A stretch of DNA of 64,000 nucleotides from Poseidonocella sp. HB161398 (GCF_005870025.1 NZ_VATA01000026.1:1-64000); one strand, 5' to 3'. Positions 8,134 to 19,070 are shown, counted from the first letter of the stretch. Notes: a model not told the origin generated them from the sequence alone. Numbers and translations are program-made.

Positions 8134-9069
8134 TCAGCGCAGCAGCAGGCGGCTCGGCGGGATGCCGTATTCCTTCTTGAAGGCGCGGGTGAAATGCGAG
8201 CTGTCCTTGAAGCCGAACATGAAGGCGGCCTCCGTCACCTGGCGCACGCTGCCCTCGGACATGGCGCGGTAGGCGGCGGCCAGGCGCTGCTGCCAGACCC
8301 AGCGCATCGCGGTGGTGCCCTCGGCGGCGAAGAGCCGGTTGAGCGTGCGCGGCGAGATGCCCTCTGCGCGGGCGATGCTCTCGACGCTCAGCGAACAGTC
8401 CTCGAGCTGGCCCTTCAGCCTGCGCTTGATCCGGCCCAGCAGCTGCTCCTGCCCCGGGCTGGCGCGCATGTCCTCGCCGAAGACGTCCTTCACGGCGAGG
8501 CAGAGCACGTCGAGGATCGGCGCCTCGGCCTCGCGGCAGCGCTGCGGATCGGGCAGCGTCTCGAGGCTGGAGGCGCTTTTCAGCAGGCTCGCGGCTAGCT
8601 GCGCCAGCGGGCGGCGGCCGTCGAGATGCAGCGCGAACTGCCGGTCGGCGCGCGGCAGCCGGGCGATGACCTGCGGCCGCGGGATGCGCAGCGACACGGT
8701 ATGGGACCGGCGCGGGAAGCGGATCGCATAGGGCTGGCCGGTATCGTAGACCACCATGTCCCCGGCGGCGAAGCCGAAGCTGCCGCCATTGTGCTCGAAG
8801 ACGCCGCCCTCGCCCAGGTTCAGCACGCAGAGGAAGTCGTCGCGGCCGCAGCTCTTCATCTCGCGCGGGCCGCGGCGGTAGGCGACCGGCGAGAAGGCGG
8901 TGTCCGAAAGCTGAAGCCCGCCCCAGTCGTCGATCTTCATCCGCCCCTCGAAATCCGGCGCGACCGCGCCCTCGGGGGAGACGGCGACATGGTGGCGGCT
9001 GACCATCGCCTGCCAGTAGTCGAGCCGCTCGGCCGTGGCGAGATCCCGGGTCTGGAAAACGATGCTCAT
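8134..9069 (-). CDS. AraC-family transcriptional regulator
   Basis: 311 residues. The N-terminal AraC-binding-like (FeaR-type) cupin domain begins MSIVFQTRDLATAERLDYWQ. The C-terminal double helix-turn-helix covers about residues 215-310, with ISPRTLNRLFAAEG and VTEAAFMFGFKDSSHFTRAF. The start has AAGGGG nine bases upstream; an upstream in-frame start at 9105 lacks one. The target is unknown: it could serve the adjacent oxidoreductase or the hydroxyacid dehydrogenase/transport operon. The following 185-base spacer (9070-9255) holds no other gene. Confidence 0.9.
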   Translation of the reverse strand: MSIVFQTRDLATAERLDYWQAMVSRHHVAVSPEGAVAPDFEGRMKIDDWGGLQLSDTAFSPVAYRRGPREMKSCGRDDFLCVLNLGEGGVFEHNGGSFGFAAGDMVVYDTGQPYAIRFPRRSHTVSLRIPRPQVIARLPRADRQFALHLDGRRPLAQLAASLLKSASSLETLPDPQRCREAEAPILDVLCLAVKDVFGEDMRASPGQEQLLGRIKRRLKGQLEDCSLSVESIARAEGISPRTLNRLFAAEGTTAMRWVWQQRLAAAYRAMSEGSVRQVTEAAFMFGFKDSSHFTRAFKKEYGIPPSRLLLR

Positions 9070-9255
9070 CTGCGGTCCCCTTCGGACTGGTCTTGGGCGC
9101 TGCACCTTGCAGGGCCGGAGCGCGGGGGCCGGGACCGGGCGGGCCGCAAACGCGAAGGACGCCGCCAGCGGGCGACGTCCGGACCCGGCAATCCGCCGGG
9201 CCGCGCCCCTGCAGGAGCGCAGTATCGGGCCATCCGCTGTCCCTGCGGAAGCCGA

Positions 9256-10218
9256 TCAGGCCGCGGGCGCGGGCAAAACCGTCCGGATCGGCACACCGTC
9301 CAGCCAGGCGGCAATGCTTTCGGCCATCTGCCCGTAAAATAGCCGGTACGTGTCTTCGGTGACGAAGCCGATATGCGGCGTCGCGACCACGTTCGGCAGC
9401 GTGCGGAACGGGTGGTCCGCCGCCAGCGGCTCGGCGTCGAACGTGTCGAGCGCCGCCCCCGCGATCTGCCCCGCCCGCAGCGCCGCGACCAGCGCCGCCT
9501 CGTCGATCAGCGGCCCGCGCGAGGCGTTGACGATCCAGGCCGAGGGCTTCATCAGGCCGAGCTCCGCGGCGCCGATCATTCCCCAGCTTCTCGGCGAGAG
9601 CTTCATGTGGACGCTGATGATGTCGGAGGTGGCGAACAGCTCCTCCTTCGGCACCGCCGCCACGCCGTGCTCCGCCGCATGGGCGGGGTCGAGATTGGCG
9701 CTCCAGGCGGCAACCTCCATGCCGAAGGCCTGGCCGACCCGGGCAACGGCCTTGCCGAAATTGCCCAGGCCCACGATGCCCAGCCGGCGGCCGTGGATGT
9801 CCTGGCCGACATGGCCCTGCCAGCCGCCCGCCCGGAAGGAGGCCATCTCCTGCGGCAGCCGGCGGATCGCCGCGAGGATCAGCCCCCAGGTCAGCTCGGT
9901 CGTGCCGTAGAGCAGGTAGTCGGTATGCGACACCGCGATGCCCAGCTCGGCCGCGGCCTCCATGTCGATCGCGGCATTCGCCGCCGAGTTCGACGCGATC
10001 ATCTTCAGCTTGGGCAGGCGCTGCATCAGATCGCGGGTAATCGCCGTGCGCTCGCGCATCGGGCAGAGGATGCCGGTATCCTTCAGCCGGTCCGCCAAGA
10101 TCTCCGGGTCGGGCTGATGGTCGGTCCAGACCTCGATCTCGCAGCGGCCCCGCAGCCGGTCCCAGTCGGCCATGGCAAGCGCGACGTTCTGGTAGTCGTC
10201 GAGAATGGAAATCTTCAT
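9256..10218 (-). CDS. D-2-hydroxyacid dehydrogenase family protein
   Basis: 320 residues. The NAD-binding motif is GIVGLGNFGKAV and the catalytic triad is visible: Arg in NASRGPLIDE, Glu in DTFDAEP and His in ATPHIGF. Family members reduce 2-keto acids or oxidise D-2-hydroxyacids. It begins seven bases after the last permease gene of the liv-type transporter (AAGGTGA is the ribosome site), so it is the distal gene of the hydantoinase-transporter operon. It may process the 2-oxo or 2-hydroxy acid left after nitrogen removal. Confidence 0.88.
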   Translation of the reverse strand: MKISILDDYQNVALAMADWDRLRGRCEIEVWTDHQPDPEILADRLKDTGILCPMRERTAITRDLMQRLPKLKMIASNSAANAAIDMEAAAELGIAVSHTDYLLYGTTELTWGLILAAIRRLPQEMASFRAGGWQGHVGQDIHGRRLGIVGLGNFGKAVARVGQAFGMEVAAWSANLDPAHAAEHGVAAVPKEELFATSDIISVHMKLSPRSWGMIGAAELGLMKPSAWIVNASRGPLIDEAALVAALRAGQIAGAALDTFDAEPLAADHPFRTLPNVVATPHIGFVTEDTYRLFYGQMAESIAAWLDGVPIRTVLPAPAA

Positions 10219-10225
10219 GCGGGTG

Positions 10226-11272
10226 TCACCTTGCATCTGCGGCAGACTTGAGGAAGCCCGGCAGCGGCAGTTCGCGCCCCCGGGTGATGCCGTCGGAGCG
10301 GTAGACCAGCACCAGCACCATGAAGATGCCCAGGCTGATCTCCTGCAGCCCCAGCGGCAGGGCGAAGGTGGCGCCGCCGATCTCCACCCCCTGCTCGGCC
10401 ATCCGCAGGAGCTGCGCGACGGTCGAGACGGCGACGACGCCCGCGACCACGCCGGTCAGGCTCTCGGCGCCGCCCACGACCAGCATGACCAGCATCAGGA
10501 AGGTCAGGCCCATGTAGAACACGTCGACGGTCAGGATGCCGAGGAAGTAGGTGTAGACCGCCCCGCCCGCGCCCATCACCGCCGCCGAGAGCACGAAGGC
10601 GGCAAGCCGCATGCGGTAGACCGAAATGCCCGTGGCCAGCGCCGCCACGTCGTCGTCGCGGCTGGCCCTCAGCATCAGGCCCCAGCGCGAGCGCTGGAAG
10701 AGATACGCCACGCAAAGCGCCGCCGCGGCAAAGAAAAAGGTCGGCCAGATCGAGCCGAATTGCGGGATGTTGGTCAAGGGCGCGACGCCGCCGGTCACCG
10801 AGTCCCAGTTCGAGTAGATGCGGTTCACCACAACGAGGAAGGCGAAAGTCGCGATCGAGGCGGCGATGTCCGAGAGCCGCACGATCGCCGCGCCGACGAC
10901 AAGCGCGACGAGCGCGGCCATCGCCGCCGCGGCCGCCACCCCGGCCCAGGGCGAAAGCTGCATCGCCTGCACCGGGCCCGGCAGGCCGGTCAGCATGATC
11001 TGCTTGAACATCGGGTTCATCGACAGCCAGGCCGCCGCATAGCCGCCGATGCAGGCGAAGGCGACATGGCCGAAGGCGAAGACGCCGGAATTGCCGATGA
11101 AGATGTAGAAGCCGGTGACCAGGACGATCCGCACGAGGATCTCGGACCAGAAGGTCTCGACCGTGGGCGAGGCGAAGAGCCAGACCGGCAGCGTGACGAG
11201 GCCGAGCCCGGCGGTCAGCACAGCCGGCAGCAGCGCCTCGCGGGCCGCGCCCTTGAGAGGGGAAAGCGCCAT
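10226..11272 (-). CDS. Branched-chain amino acid-type ABC transporter permease (LivM family)
   Basis: 348 residues, with about ten predicted membrane helices. The LivM/UrtC family motifs GNSGVFAFGHVAFACIGGYA near residue 60 and AGGAVYTYF later in the chain are visible. The start ATG lies two bases after the LivH stop codon. It pairs with the preceding LivH-type permease. Co-transcription with HyuAB suggests the ligand is a cyclic or N-acylated amide rather than leucine. Confidence 0.9.
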   Translation of the reverse strand: MALSPLKGAAREALLPAVLTAGLGLVTLPVWLFASPTVETFWSEILVRIVLVTGFYIFIGNSGVFAFGHVAFACIGGYAAAWLSMNPMFKQIMLTGLPGPVQAMQLSPWAGVAAAAAMAALVALVVGAAIVRLSDIAASIATFAFLVVVNRIYSNWDSVTGGVAPLTNIPQFGSIWPTFFFAAAALCVAYLFQRSRWGLMLRASRDDDVAALATGISVYRMRLAAFVLSAAVMGAGGAVYTYFLGILTVDVFYMGLTFLMLVMLVVGGAESLTGVVAGVVAVSTVAQLLRMAEQGVEIGGATFALPLGLQEISLGIFMVLVLVYRSDGITRGRELPLPGFLKSAADAR

Positions 11273-11274
11273 AG

Positions 11275-12195
11275 TCAGACCCTTTTCATGACATGCTTGG
11301 TGGGGAAGAGCCCGTTCGGCCGGACCACGAGGACGACGATCACCAGCGCGAAGGCGAAGGCGTCGCGGAAGGGCTTCAGCTCGGGCGGCAGGTAGACCTG
11401 CAGCATGGTGATGGCGATGCCGATCGAGAAGCCGCCCAGCACCGCGCCAGGCAGCGAGCCCATGCCGCCGACCACCACCGCGACGAAGCCGTAGAGCGCC
11501 AAGGGCGAGCCCCAGGCATAGTTGATCGTCCCGCTCTGCGGCAGGTAGAGGAGCGCCACCGCCGCCGCCAGCAGCCCCGAGATCGCGAAGGCGATGCCGA
11601 TCACCCGGTTGGCCCTGACCCCCAGATAGCGCGCCATGCGGAAATCCTCGGCCGCGGCGCGGACCTCGATGCCGAAGCGGCTGTATTTCAGGAAGAGCGA
11701 CAGCGACACCATCAGCACCGCCGTCACCGCGATCGTGACGATCTGGATCAGCGGGATGCGCAGGCCTTCCCACTGGATCTGCCGGGTCAGCCCGTACCAC
11801 AGGTTCACCCCGCGCGCCTGGCTGCCATAGACCATCAGGATGGTGTTCTGCAGGATGTAGCTGACCGTGAAGGAGGCCATCATCAGCACCGGCGCCGAGG
11901 CCGAGCGCAAGGGCCGGAAGACGAAGCGCTCGGTCGCCAGCGCCAGCACGATGACGATGGCGCAGACCGTCGGGATCACCAGCGCCCAGTGCCACTTGCC
12001 GATGAAGAGCTCGGAGGCCGCCGCGACCGAGGTGAAGGGCACGATCAGCGAATAGGCGGCGGTCGAGATGAATTCGCCATGGGCGACATTGGCGAGCCGC
12101 AGGATGCCGAAGAGCAGCCCGATGCCGAGCGCCGAGAGCGCGAAGATCGATCCCAGGCTGGCCGCGTCGAGGCAGGTTTGCAGGAATTGCGTCAT
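11275..12195 (-). CDS. Branched-chain amino acid-type ABC transporter permease (LivH family)
   Basis: 306 residues with eight or so hydrophobic helices. Characteristic motifs are GIGLLFGILRLANVAHGEF near the N-terminus, GIEVRAAAEDFRMARYLGV in the cytoplasmic loop and VVVGGMGSLPGAVLGG near the C-terminus. The start (MTQFLQ) is one base after the LivF stop, so the reading frames are tightly packed. An upstream in-frame extension into LivF is an artefact of open GC-rich frames. Confidence 0.9.
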   Translation of the reverse strand: MTQFLQTCLDAASLGSIFALSALGIGLLFGILRLANVAHGEFISTAAYSLIVPFTSVAAASELFIGKWHWALVIPTVCAIVIVLALATERFVFRPLRSASAPVLMMASFTVSYILQNTILMVYGSQARGVNLWYGLTRQIQWEGLRIPLIQIVTIAVTAVLMVSLSLFLKYSRFGIEVRAAAEDFRMARYLGVRANRVIGIAFAISGLLAAAVALLYLPQSGTINYAWGSPLALYGFVAVVVGGMGSLPGAVLGGFSIGIAITMLQVYLPPELKPFRDAFAFALVIVVLVVRPNGLFPTKHVMKRV

Positions 12196-12196
12196 G

Positions 12197-12927
<731 letters not shown>

Positions 12928-12931
<4 letters not shown>

Positions 12932-13698
12932 TCCGCGACCTCCGCGCCGAGATAGGCGCTCAGGAACGCCTGGTTGGCCTGCACCTCGGCGGGGGTGCCG
13001 GTGACGATGGTGCGCCCGCCGTCAAGCACGTGCAGCCGGTCCGAAAGCGACATGACGACATGCATGTTGTGCTCGATCAGCAGCACCGCGCAGCCGAAGC
13101 GGTCCGGCAGGCCGCGGATGATCCGCATCAGATCCTCGCATTCAGCATCCGACATGCCGGCCGCGGGCTCGTCGAGCAGCACGTATTTCGGCCCCGAGGC
13201 CAGCGCCCGGGCGATGTCGAGCCGCCGCTGGTCGGTATAGGGCAGGCTGCCCGCCAGCTGGCCGAGCTGGCCGCCGAGCCCCACCTGTTCCAGGATCCCG
13301 GCGGCGCGCGCCCGCGCCGCGCGCTGCGACATCCCCGCGGCGATGGCGGCGACCTGGGCGTTCTCCAGCACCGTGAGCTTGCCGAAGAGCCGCCCCGCCT
13401 GGAAGCTGCGCGCCACGCCCGCGCGGCGCACCTTCGCGGGCGACCAGCCGAGCGCATCCTGCCCGTCGATCTCCAGCCGGCCCTCGCTGGGCCGCTGGAA
13501 CCCGGTCAGGACATTGACCAGCGTGGTCTTGCCCGCGCCGTTCGGGCCGATCAGCCCGACGATCTCGCGCGGCGCAAGGCTCAGCGTCACGCCGCTGATC
13601 GCGGCGAGCCCGTCGAAGCGCACCGTGACGCCGGCGACCGAGAGCGCCTCCGCCGCCCGGGCCGCGCCGGCCTCTGCTATCTTGGCATCCATTCGCAC
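12928..13698 (-). CDS. ABC transporter ATP-binding protein (LivG family)
   Basis: 256 residues. Walker A GPNGAGKTT, NVLTGFQRPSEG, ARSFQAGRLFGKLTVLENA, Walker B YVLLDEPAAGMSDAE and LLIEHNMHVVMSLSDR define the LivG subgroup. The signature is degenerate (YTDQRRLDIARAL, as usual for LivG). The GTG start has AGAGGAA seven bases upstream; an ATG six bases further downstream is possible. The 66-base gap to the binding-protein gene holds nothing recognisable. Confidence 0.92.
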
Positions 13699-13764
13699 TC
13701 TGCGGTTCCTCTGGATGGGAGAAGGGAAAGGCCGGGCACGCGCGGCGCCCGGCCGGGTCGCGGC

Positions 13765-14961
13765 TCAGCCGCCGATGCGGTAGAGCACCTGCTGCGGGAT
13801 CGGCGCGTCGATCTTCCATTCCTCGACCAGCACCTGGCGGCCATCGGTGAATTCCGAGATCTGCATCGGCATCGAGGTCTGGATGTGCAGCTCGGGCGAG
13901 AAGCTGCGCGGACCCAGCGTGGTCGGCTCGTCGGCATAGGTGTTCATCTCGGCGACGACCTTGGCGCTGTCGGTCGTGCCGACGGCCTCGACCGCCTTCG
14001 CCCACAGCTCCAGCCAGGCATAGATCGGATAGGCGAACATCGAGGAGGGCTTGTCGCCGTATTTCGCCGCGAAGGCATCGGTCAGCGCCTGCACCTCCGG
14101 GCGCGCGTCGCCCTCGATCACCACCGCGGTCGGGATGTAGAACTCCGTCAGCCCCGGCACCGCCGAGGTCCAGGCGACACCGTCGAACATCGACGGGCCC
14201 AGCAGCGGCACGTCGATCCCCGCCGCGCGGATCTGGCGGACCGCGCCGCCCGCGCCCAGATGCGAGCACAGCATGACGGTCTGGGCGCCCTCATTGGCGA
14301 TGGCATTCGAGATCTCGCTGACCTGGCTGGCGATCGAGGCGTCGTCGAAGCGGAACTGCTCCCAGCCGACGATCTCGCCGCCCTCGCGCTCGTAATTCCA
14401 CTTGAAGCCCGCGCAGGCGGATTTCTGCGCCTCGCCCGCGACATCCTCCAGCACGAAGGCCTTCTTCAGGTCCTTCCGCTCCAGCGCCCAGTCGGCGATC
14501 ACCGCGCCGTCGAGCTGCGAGGCGATGCCCGCGGAGAAGGCGTAGGGACCGACGCCGACCACGCCCGCCTTGGGATCGACCGCGCATTGGAACACCGAGA
14601 TCTTGCCAGCCTTCTGCACCTGCACGGCGGCGGGCGCGCCGAAATCGTAGTCGCAGCTGACCGCGACCAGATCGGGGTCCTCGCGCAGCACCTGCTGGCC
14701 GGCCTTCACCGACTCGGCGAGGTCGGTCTTGTTGTCGGCGGTGAAGAACTCGATCTGCCGGCCCAGAAGGCCGCCGGCCGCGTTCTGCTTCTCGATCCAC
14801 ATCTGGGCGATGCGGTAGCCATCGGTATCAGTCACCGACTGCCGCCCCGAGAGCGAGATCGCGAAGCCGATCTTGATCGGGTCTGCTGCAACCGCGCCGG
14901 TGGCCGCCGCGGCCGCGAGCGCGCCGGCAAGAAGCCCGGAGGCAAGGGTCCTGTTCGTCAT
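13765..14961 (-). CDS. ABC transporter substrate-binding protein (LivK/type I periplasmic fold)
   Basis: 398 residues. The signal peptide (about residues 1-25, ending AAAAATGAVAA) is followed by a Peripla_BP_6 domain: DPIKIGFAISLSGRQ, WIEKQNAAGGLLGRQIEF and LREDPDLVAVSCDYDFGA. AGGAGTGG precedes the ATG. The gene follows hyuB after 142 bases, enough for a weak internal promoter. It supplies substrate to LivFGHM. By context the ligand is probably a hydantoin, oxoproline or related cyclic amide. Confidence 0.9.
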   Translation of the reverse strand: MTNRTLASGLLAGALAAAAATGAVAADPIKIGFAISLSGRQSVTDTDGYRIAQMWIEKQNAAGGLLGRQIEFFTADNKTDLAESVKAGQQVLREDPDLVAVSCDYDFGAPAAVQVQKAGKISVFQCAVDPKAGVVGVGPYAFSAGIASQLDGAVIADWALERKDLKKAFVLEDVAGEAQKSACAGFKWNYEREGGEIVGWEQFRFDDASIASQVSEISNAIANEGAQTVMLCSHLGAGGAVRQIRAAGIDVPLLGPSMFDGVAWTSAVPGLTEFYIPTAVVIEGDARPEVQALTDAFAAKYGDKPSSMFAYPIYAWLELWAKAVEAVGTTDSAKVVAEMNTYADEPTTLGPRSFSPELHIQTSMPMQISEFTDGRQVLVEEWKIDAPIPQQVLYRIGG

Positions 14962-15103
14962 GTTCCACTCCTGTTGGTCATTGTCGTTGCAAGGCGCGGC
15001 GGCCCGGCCGCCCCGCCCCGATCTTGCCGCGGCCCCGCCCCCGCCGCCGGGACCAGAGCGCCGGAACGCCTGATCCTGGCGGCCAGGACGGGCCCGCCGC
15101 GGA

Positions 15104-16882
15104 TCAGGCCCCGCGCAGCCGCGCGGTCTCCGCCGCGTCGACTCCGGTGGCAAATCCCTCCGCATCGGTGAGGATCGCGACGCGGTAGATCTCGCGGGCG
15201 CGCCCGGCGGTCTCGTAGCCCTCCGCCACATCCGCCAGCACGCGGGCCGGATCGCGCACGGCCGGATCGCCGTAGCCGCCGCCGCCCGAATCAATGCCCA
15301 CGATGGTCTCGCCGGGTTTCAGGACCGTGTGCAGGTAGCCGGGCAGCACCTCCTCCGTGCCGTCGGCGTGGACCTTGATATTGGCGCCGGGAAAGGCATC
15401 GTGCCCGCCCTGCACGCCGCGCGGGCCCGTGGCGACGCCGTTCGTCACCTGCATGACCACCATCTCGCTGCCGCGCGGGCCGAATTCGGTGCGCGTCGCG
15501 ACCCCGCCGCGCTGCCGCCCCGCCCCGGCGGTTCCGGGCACCAGCTTCATGGATTTCACCAGCATCGGCAAGCGCTGCTCGGTGATCTCGATGCTGTCGC
15601 GGTAGCACAGCCCCGCACCCGCGATCACCGTGAACGTGTCGAGCCCGTCCGCCTCCGGCGAGGCCGGGCCGCCGCCGCCCATCAGGAAGAGCTGGTTCAC
15701 ATAGTCGCCGCCGCCGCGCTCGTCATGGCCCGAGATCACCCCGGTGGAGACCCCGAGGAACATGTTCGATTCCGACAGGCCGAACCCGTCGCCGATCTCG
15801 GAAATCGCGCTCTGCGCGGTGTTGCAGATCACGTCGGCAAGCAGCGTCGTCGCGGTCGAGGCGCTGTGCGGGAATTTCGGGATGCCGACCACGCAGTTCT
15901 CGCGCAGGAGCACCTCGATCCGCCGGAAAGTGCCGGAATTCAGCGGCAGGTCGTGCTCCAGGCAGTTGGCGATGCCGGTGATCGCCATGCCGGTCGCGGT
16001 CGCCTGGCACAGGTTCACCCCGGCATCGACGCAGTCGATATTGTCGCGCAGGTCGACGACCGCCTTCCGGTTCTCCGGATCGATGGTGATCCGCACGAAG
16101 ATCTCGACGCCCTCGGGCAGGAACTCGCCGAGCGCGTCGAGCCGGCCGTGGCGTTCCAGCGTGGCGGCGGGCATGCGGCCGATGGCGGCGGCCGCGCGGC
16201 GCTCGGAATAGTCGAGCCAGGCGGTGACGAAGGCCTTCACCCGCTCGGCGCCGTATTTCTCCGCGAAGCGGATCAGCGCGCGCTCGCCGGTGCGGGCCGC
16301 CGCCAGTGCCGATTGCAGGTCGCCGTACCACTGGTCGGGCACGCGGATCCGCGCCCGGCACATCCGCACGATGTCCTCGTTGTCGGTGTAGTCCGACTGG
16401 ATCTGCACCATCGGGAAGACCAGCGCGCCCTCGTTGTAGACATCCGTCGCGGCGGCAAAATAGGTCGTCGGCACCGAGTTGCCGCAATCCGCCTGGTGGC
16501 ATTTCACCACCGAGGTGAAGAGATGCGCGCCCTCGAAGAAGACCGGGACCAGGATCGTGTGGTCGGCGGCATGGGTGTTGCCGTTATAGGGGTCGTTGTT
16601 GAGGAAGGCGTCGCCCTCGCGGAAGCCGGGATGGAATTCCGCCATCGCCTGTCCCTGCAGGTTCGAGCCGAAGGCGTGGACGGGCAGCGCCTCGGCCACG
16701 CCGATGATGTCGTGATCGGCCGAGAGGATGGAGCAGGAGAAGTCCCGCGCCATGCCGATCACGCTGGAATTCGCGGTCAGGATCACCGTCGAGGTCATCT
16801 CGCGCACGATCGCGTCCAGCCGGTTGCCCATGATGGCAAGCTCGACCGGATCGAAGCCGGTCATCGGGGAGCCGTCAGCCAT
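15104..16882 (-). CDS. hyuB: Hydantoinase/oxoprolinase-type B subunit (HyuB)
   Basis: 592 residues of the hydantoinase B/oxoprolinase family. It has FDPVELAIMGNRLDAIVREM at the N-terminus, NDPYNGNTHAADHTILVPVF, and the glycine-rich C-terminal block IDSGGGGYGDPAVRDPARVL. With HyuA it forms an ATP-dependent cyclic amidase acting on N-methylhydantoin, 5-oxoproline, or (in carboxylase relatives) aromatic ketones. GGAGG lies five bases before the chosen ATG, which overlaps the hyuA stop by eight bases; an upstream ATG at 16894 is less well placed. Confidence 0.9.
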   Translation of the reverse strand: MADGSPMTGFDPVELAIMGNRLDAIVREMTSTVILTANSSVIGMARDFSCSILSADHDIIGVAEALPVHAFGSNLQGQAMAEFHPGFREGDAFLNNDPYNGNTHAADHTILVPVFFEGAHLFTSVVKCHQADCGNSVPTTYFAAATDVYNEGALVFPMVQIQSDYTDNEDIVRMCRARIRVPDQWYGDLQSALAAARTGERALIRFAEKYGAERVKAFVTAWLDYSERRAAAAIGRMPAATLERHGRLDALGEFLPEGVEIFVRITIDPENRKAVVDLRDNIDCVDAGVNLCQATATGMAITGIANCLEHDLPLNSGTFRRIEVLLRENCVVGIPKFPHSASTATTLLADVICNTAQSAISEIGDGFGLSESNMFLGVSTGVISGHDERGGGDYVNQLFLMGGGGPASPEADGLDTFTVIAGAGLCYRDSIEITEQRLPMLVKSMKLVPGTAGAGRQRGGVATRTEFGPRGSEMVVMQVTNGVATGPRGVQGGHDAFPGANIKVHADGTEEVLPGYLHTVLKPGETIVGIDSGGGGYGDPAVRDPARVLADVAEGYETAGRAREIYRVAILTDAEGFATGVDAAETARLRGA

Positions 16883-18953
16883 GATTGCCTCCAAATTCGA
16901 AGATGTAGTTGCCGCTATGCGAGAGCCGCCCGGTCATGCCGGGATCGACGACGATGGTGGTGGTCGGCTCCTCGATGATCGCGGGCCCGGCGATCTCGCA
17001 GCCGAGCGGAAGCGTGGTGCCGTCGAGGACGCGGGTGGCGATATGGCCCGCCCCGTCGAAATAGGCGCGGTTCTCGCGCTCGCCCGGGACGGTCTCCGAC
17101 GGGCCCTCCCAGCTGACCTGGGGCGAGGGCAGGATGGCGGCGACGCGCAGGCGCCAGTTGATCGCCTCGACCACCGTGCCCTTGCGGTTTACGTGGTAGA
17201 GCCGCTGGTACTGCTGGGCGAAGAGCGTCTCGAGCAGCTCGACATCCGCCGCCTCCTGCGCCCAGTCCACGGGCAGCTCGACCTCCAGCTCCCATTGCTG
17301 GCGGGCATAGCGCGCCTCGACGAAAAGCTGGCGGCGGAAGGTATCGACGCCCTTGGCGCGCAGCGCGGCCTCGAATTCGGCGCTCTGGGCGGCGAGCCCG
17401 CCGAGCGCCTCGCGGACGGCCGCGGAATCGAAGGCGTCCGAGGCACCGTAGCAGGAGGCCGAGAAGTCGATGGCGATGTCCGAGAACTGCCCGCCGGCCG
17501 CCGAGATCGCCCCGGCGGTCTTCGGGATCACCACGTTCTTCGCCTTCATCGCCCGCGCGATCGACAGCACGTTCAGCCCGGCTGCGCCGCCGCCGGCGAC
17601 GATGGTGCTGTCCGAGGGGCTGACCCCGTCATTCGTCGTGATGTCCTCGATCGCCTTGATCATCGTCTCCGACGAGATGCGCAGGATCGCCGAGGCGGTC
17701 TCCCAGATCGTCTTGCCGAGCTGCACCGCCACGCCCTGCATCGCGGTTTCCGCCGCGGCGCGGTCAAGCTTCATCCGGCCGCCGAGGAAGCGGTCGGGAT
17801 CGATATAGCCCAGCACCACCGCCGCGTCGGTGACGGTCGGGCGCAGCCCGCCCTTGCCGTAGCAGGCCGGACCCGGCACCGAGCCCGCGCTGTGCGGACC
17901 GACGCGCAGCATGCCGCCGTCATCGACCCAGGCGATGGAGCCGCCGCCCGCGCCGACCGAGCGGATGTCGACCGTCGCCATCCCGAGCATGGTCGAGGCC
18001 ATCGGCGTGCCGAGCCAGGTCTCGCGGGTGTACTTGATCGCGCCGTCGCGGATCAGCGAGACATCGAAGGTCGTGCCGCCGGTATCGACGATGATGACGT
18101 CATTGCCGAATTCCTCGGCGCGGGTATAGGCGATGCCCGCCAGCGGCGCCATCGCGGGGCCGGATTTCGCCATGTAGACCGGCTTCTGCACCACGTCGTC
18201 GATATGCATCACCCCGCCCGAGGAGGCCGAGATCAAGAGCTCGCCGCCGAAGCCCGCCGCCGCGAGATCGGCCTTCAGGTCGCGCAGATGGGTCTGCATC
18301 AGCGGCTTCAGCGAGGCGTCGATCGCCGCCGAGGAGCTGCGCGGGTATTCCCGGATCGTCGGGTTCAGCGCCGAGGACAGCGTGTAGGGCACGCCCGGCA
18401 GGATCTCCTCGATCAGCTGGCCCAGGCGGCGCTCATGCGCGGAATTGGCGATCGACCACAGCAGGCTCACCGCCACCGCCTCGATGCCGATCCGGCCGAG
18501 CTTCTCCAGCACGGCGCGCGCCGCCGCCTCGTCGAGCGCCGTCTCCACGCCGCCTTCGGCATTCATCCGCTCGGGGATCTCGAAGGTCAGCGCGCGCGGG
18601 ATGTAGGGCGGCTCGACCGGCGCGTTGATCTCCAGCGCGTTGAGCTTGCCGCCCTTGCGGAAGACCAGCACGTCGGGGAAGCCCTCGGTCACCAGCAGCG
18701 CCGTCTTCGCGGTCTTCCGCTCGACGATCGCATTGGTCGCCCGCGTCGTGCCGTAGACCATCACCCGGGTCTCGGCCAGCAGCTGCCCCAGCGGGATGCC
18801 GATCTGCTCCGCCGCATTGGCGATCGAGTCCGACAGCCCGGTGAAGCTGCGCTCGGGCGTGGTCAGCGCCTTGCCGACGGTCAGCCGCCCCTGCCCGTCG
18901 GTCACCACGACATCGGTGAAGGTCCCGCCGGTATCTACCGAAATTCTGTACAT
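16875..18953 (-). CDS. hyuA: Hydantoinase/oxoprolinase-type A subunit (HyuA)
   Basis: 692 residues. The N-terminal nucleotide-binding motif RISVDTGGTFTDVVV, GTTRATNAI, a second phosphate-binding motif VDTGGTTFDVSLI and GSVPGPACYG are characteristic of the ASKHA-fold A subunit. GGAGG lies just before the ATG. It is the first gene of an eight-gene operon (hyuA, hyuB, binding protein, livG, livF, livH, livM, hydroxyacid dehydrogenase). The 117 bases upstream (18954-19070) must hold the operon promoter, but I could not point to one. Substrate could be hydantoin, 5-oxoproline or a related ring. Confidence 0.9.
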   Translation of the reverse strand: MYRISVDTGGTFTDVVVTDGQGRLTVGKALTTPERSFTGLSDSIANAAEQIGIPLGQLLAETRVMVYGTTRATNAIVERKTAKTALLVTEGFPDVLVFRKGGKLNALEINAPVEPPYIPRALTFEIPERMNAEGGVETALDEAAARAVLEKLGRIGIEAVAVSLLWSIANSAHERRLGQLIEEILPGVPYTLSSALNPTIREYPRSSSAAIDASLKPLMQTHLRDLKADLAAAGFGGELLISASSGGVMHIDDVVQKPVYMAKSGPAMAPLAGIAYTRAEEFGNDVIIVDTGGTTFDVSLIRDGAIKYTRETWLGTPMASTMLGMATVDIRSVGAGGGSIAWVDDGGMLRVGPHSAGSVPGPACYGKGGLRPTVTDAAVVLGYIDPDRFLGGRMKLDRAAAETAMQGVAVQLGKTIWETASAILRISSETMIKAIEDITTNDGVSPSDSTIVAGGGAAGLNVLSIARAMKAKNVVIPKTAGAISAAGGQFSDIAIDFSASCYGASDAFDSAAVREALGGLAAQSAEFEAALRAKGVDTFRRQLFVEARYARQQWELEVELPVDWAQEAADVELLETLFAQQYQRLYHVNRKGTVVEAINWRLRVAAILPSPQVSWEGPSETVPGERENRAYFDGAGHIATRVLDGTTLPLGCEIAGPAIIEEPTTTIVVDPGMTGRLSHSGNYIFEFGGNHG

Positions 18954-19070
18954 TGCGCCTCCGCGTTCCGTTCCGGCCGGGGCGCGGGGCCCCGGACTGC
19001 CACCTCCGGTCCTACCCGCCTCCGGGCGCCGCCGCCTTGCCCGGAGCGCCAGGAGATCTGACCCGGACCG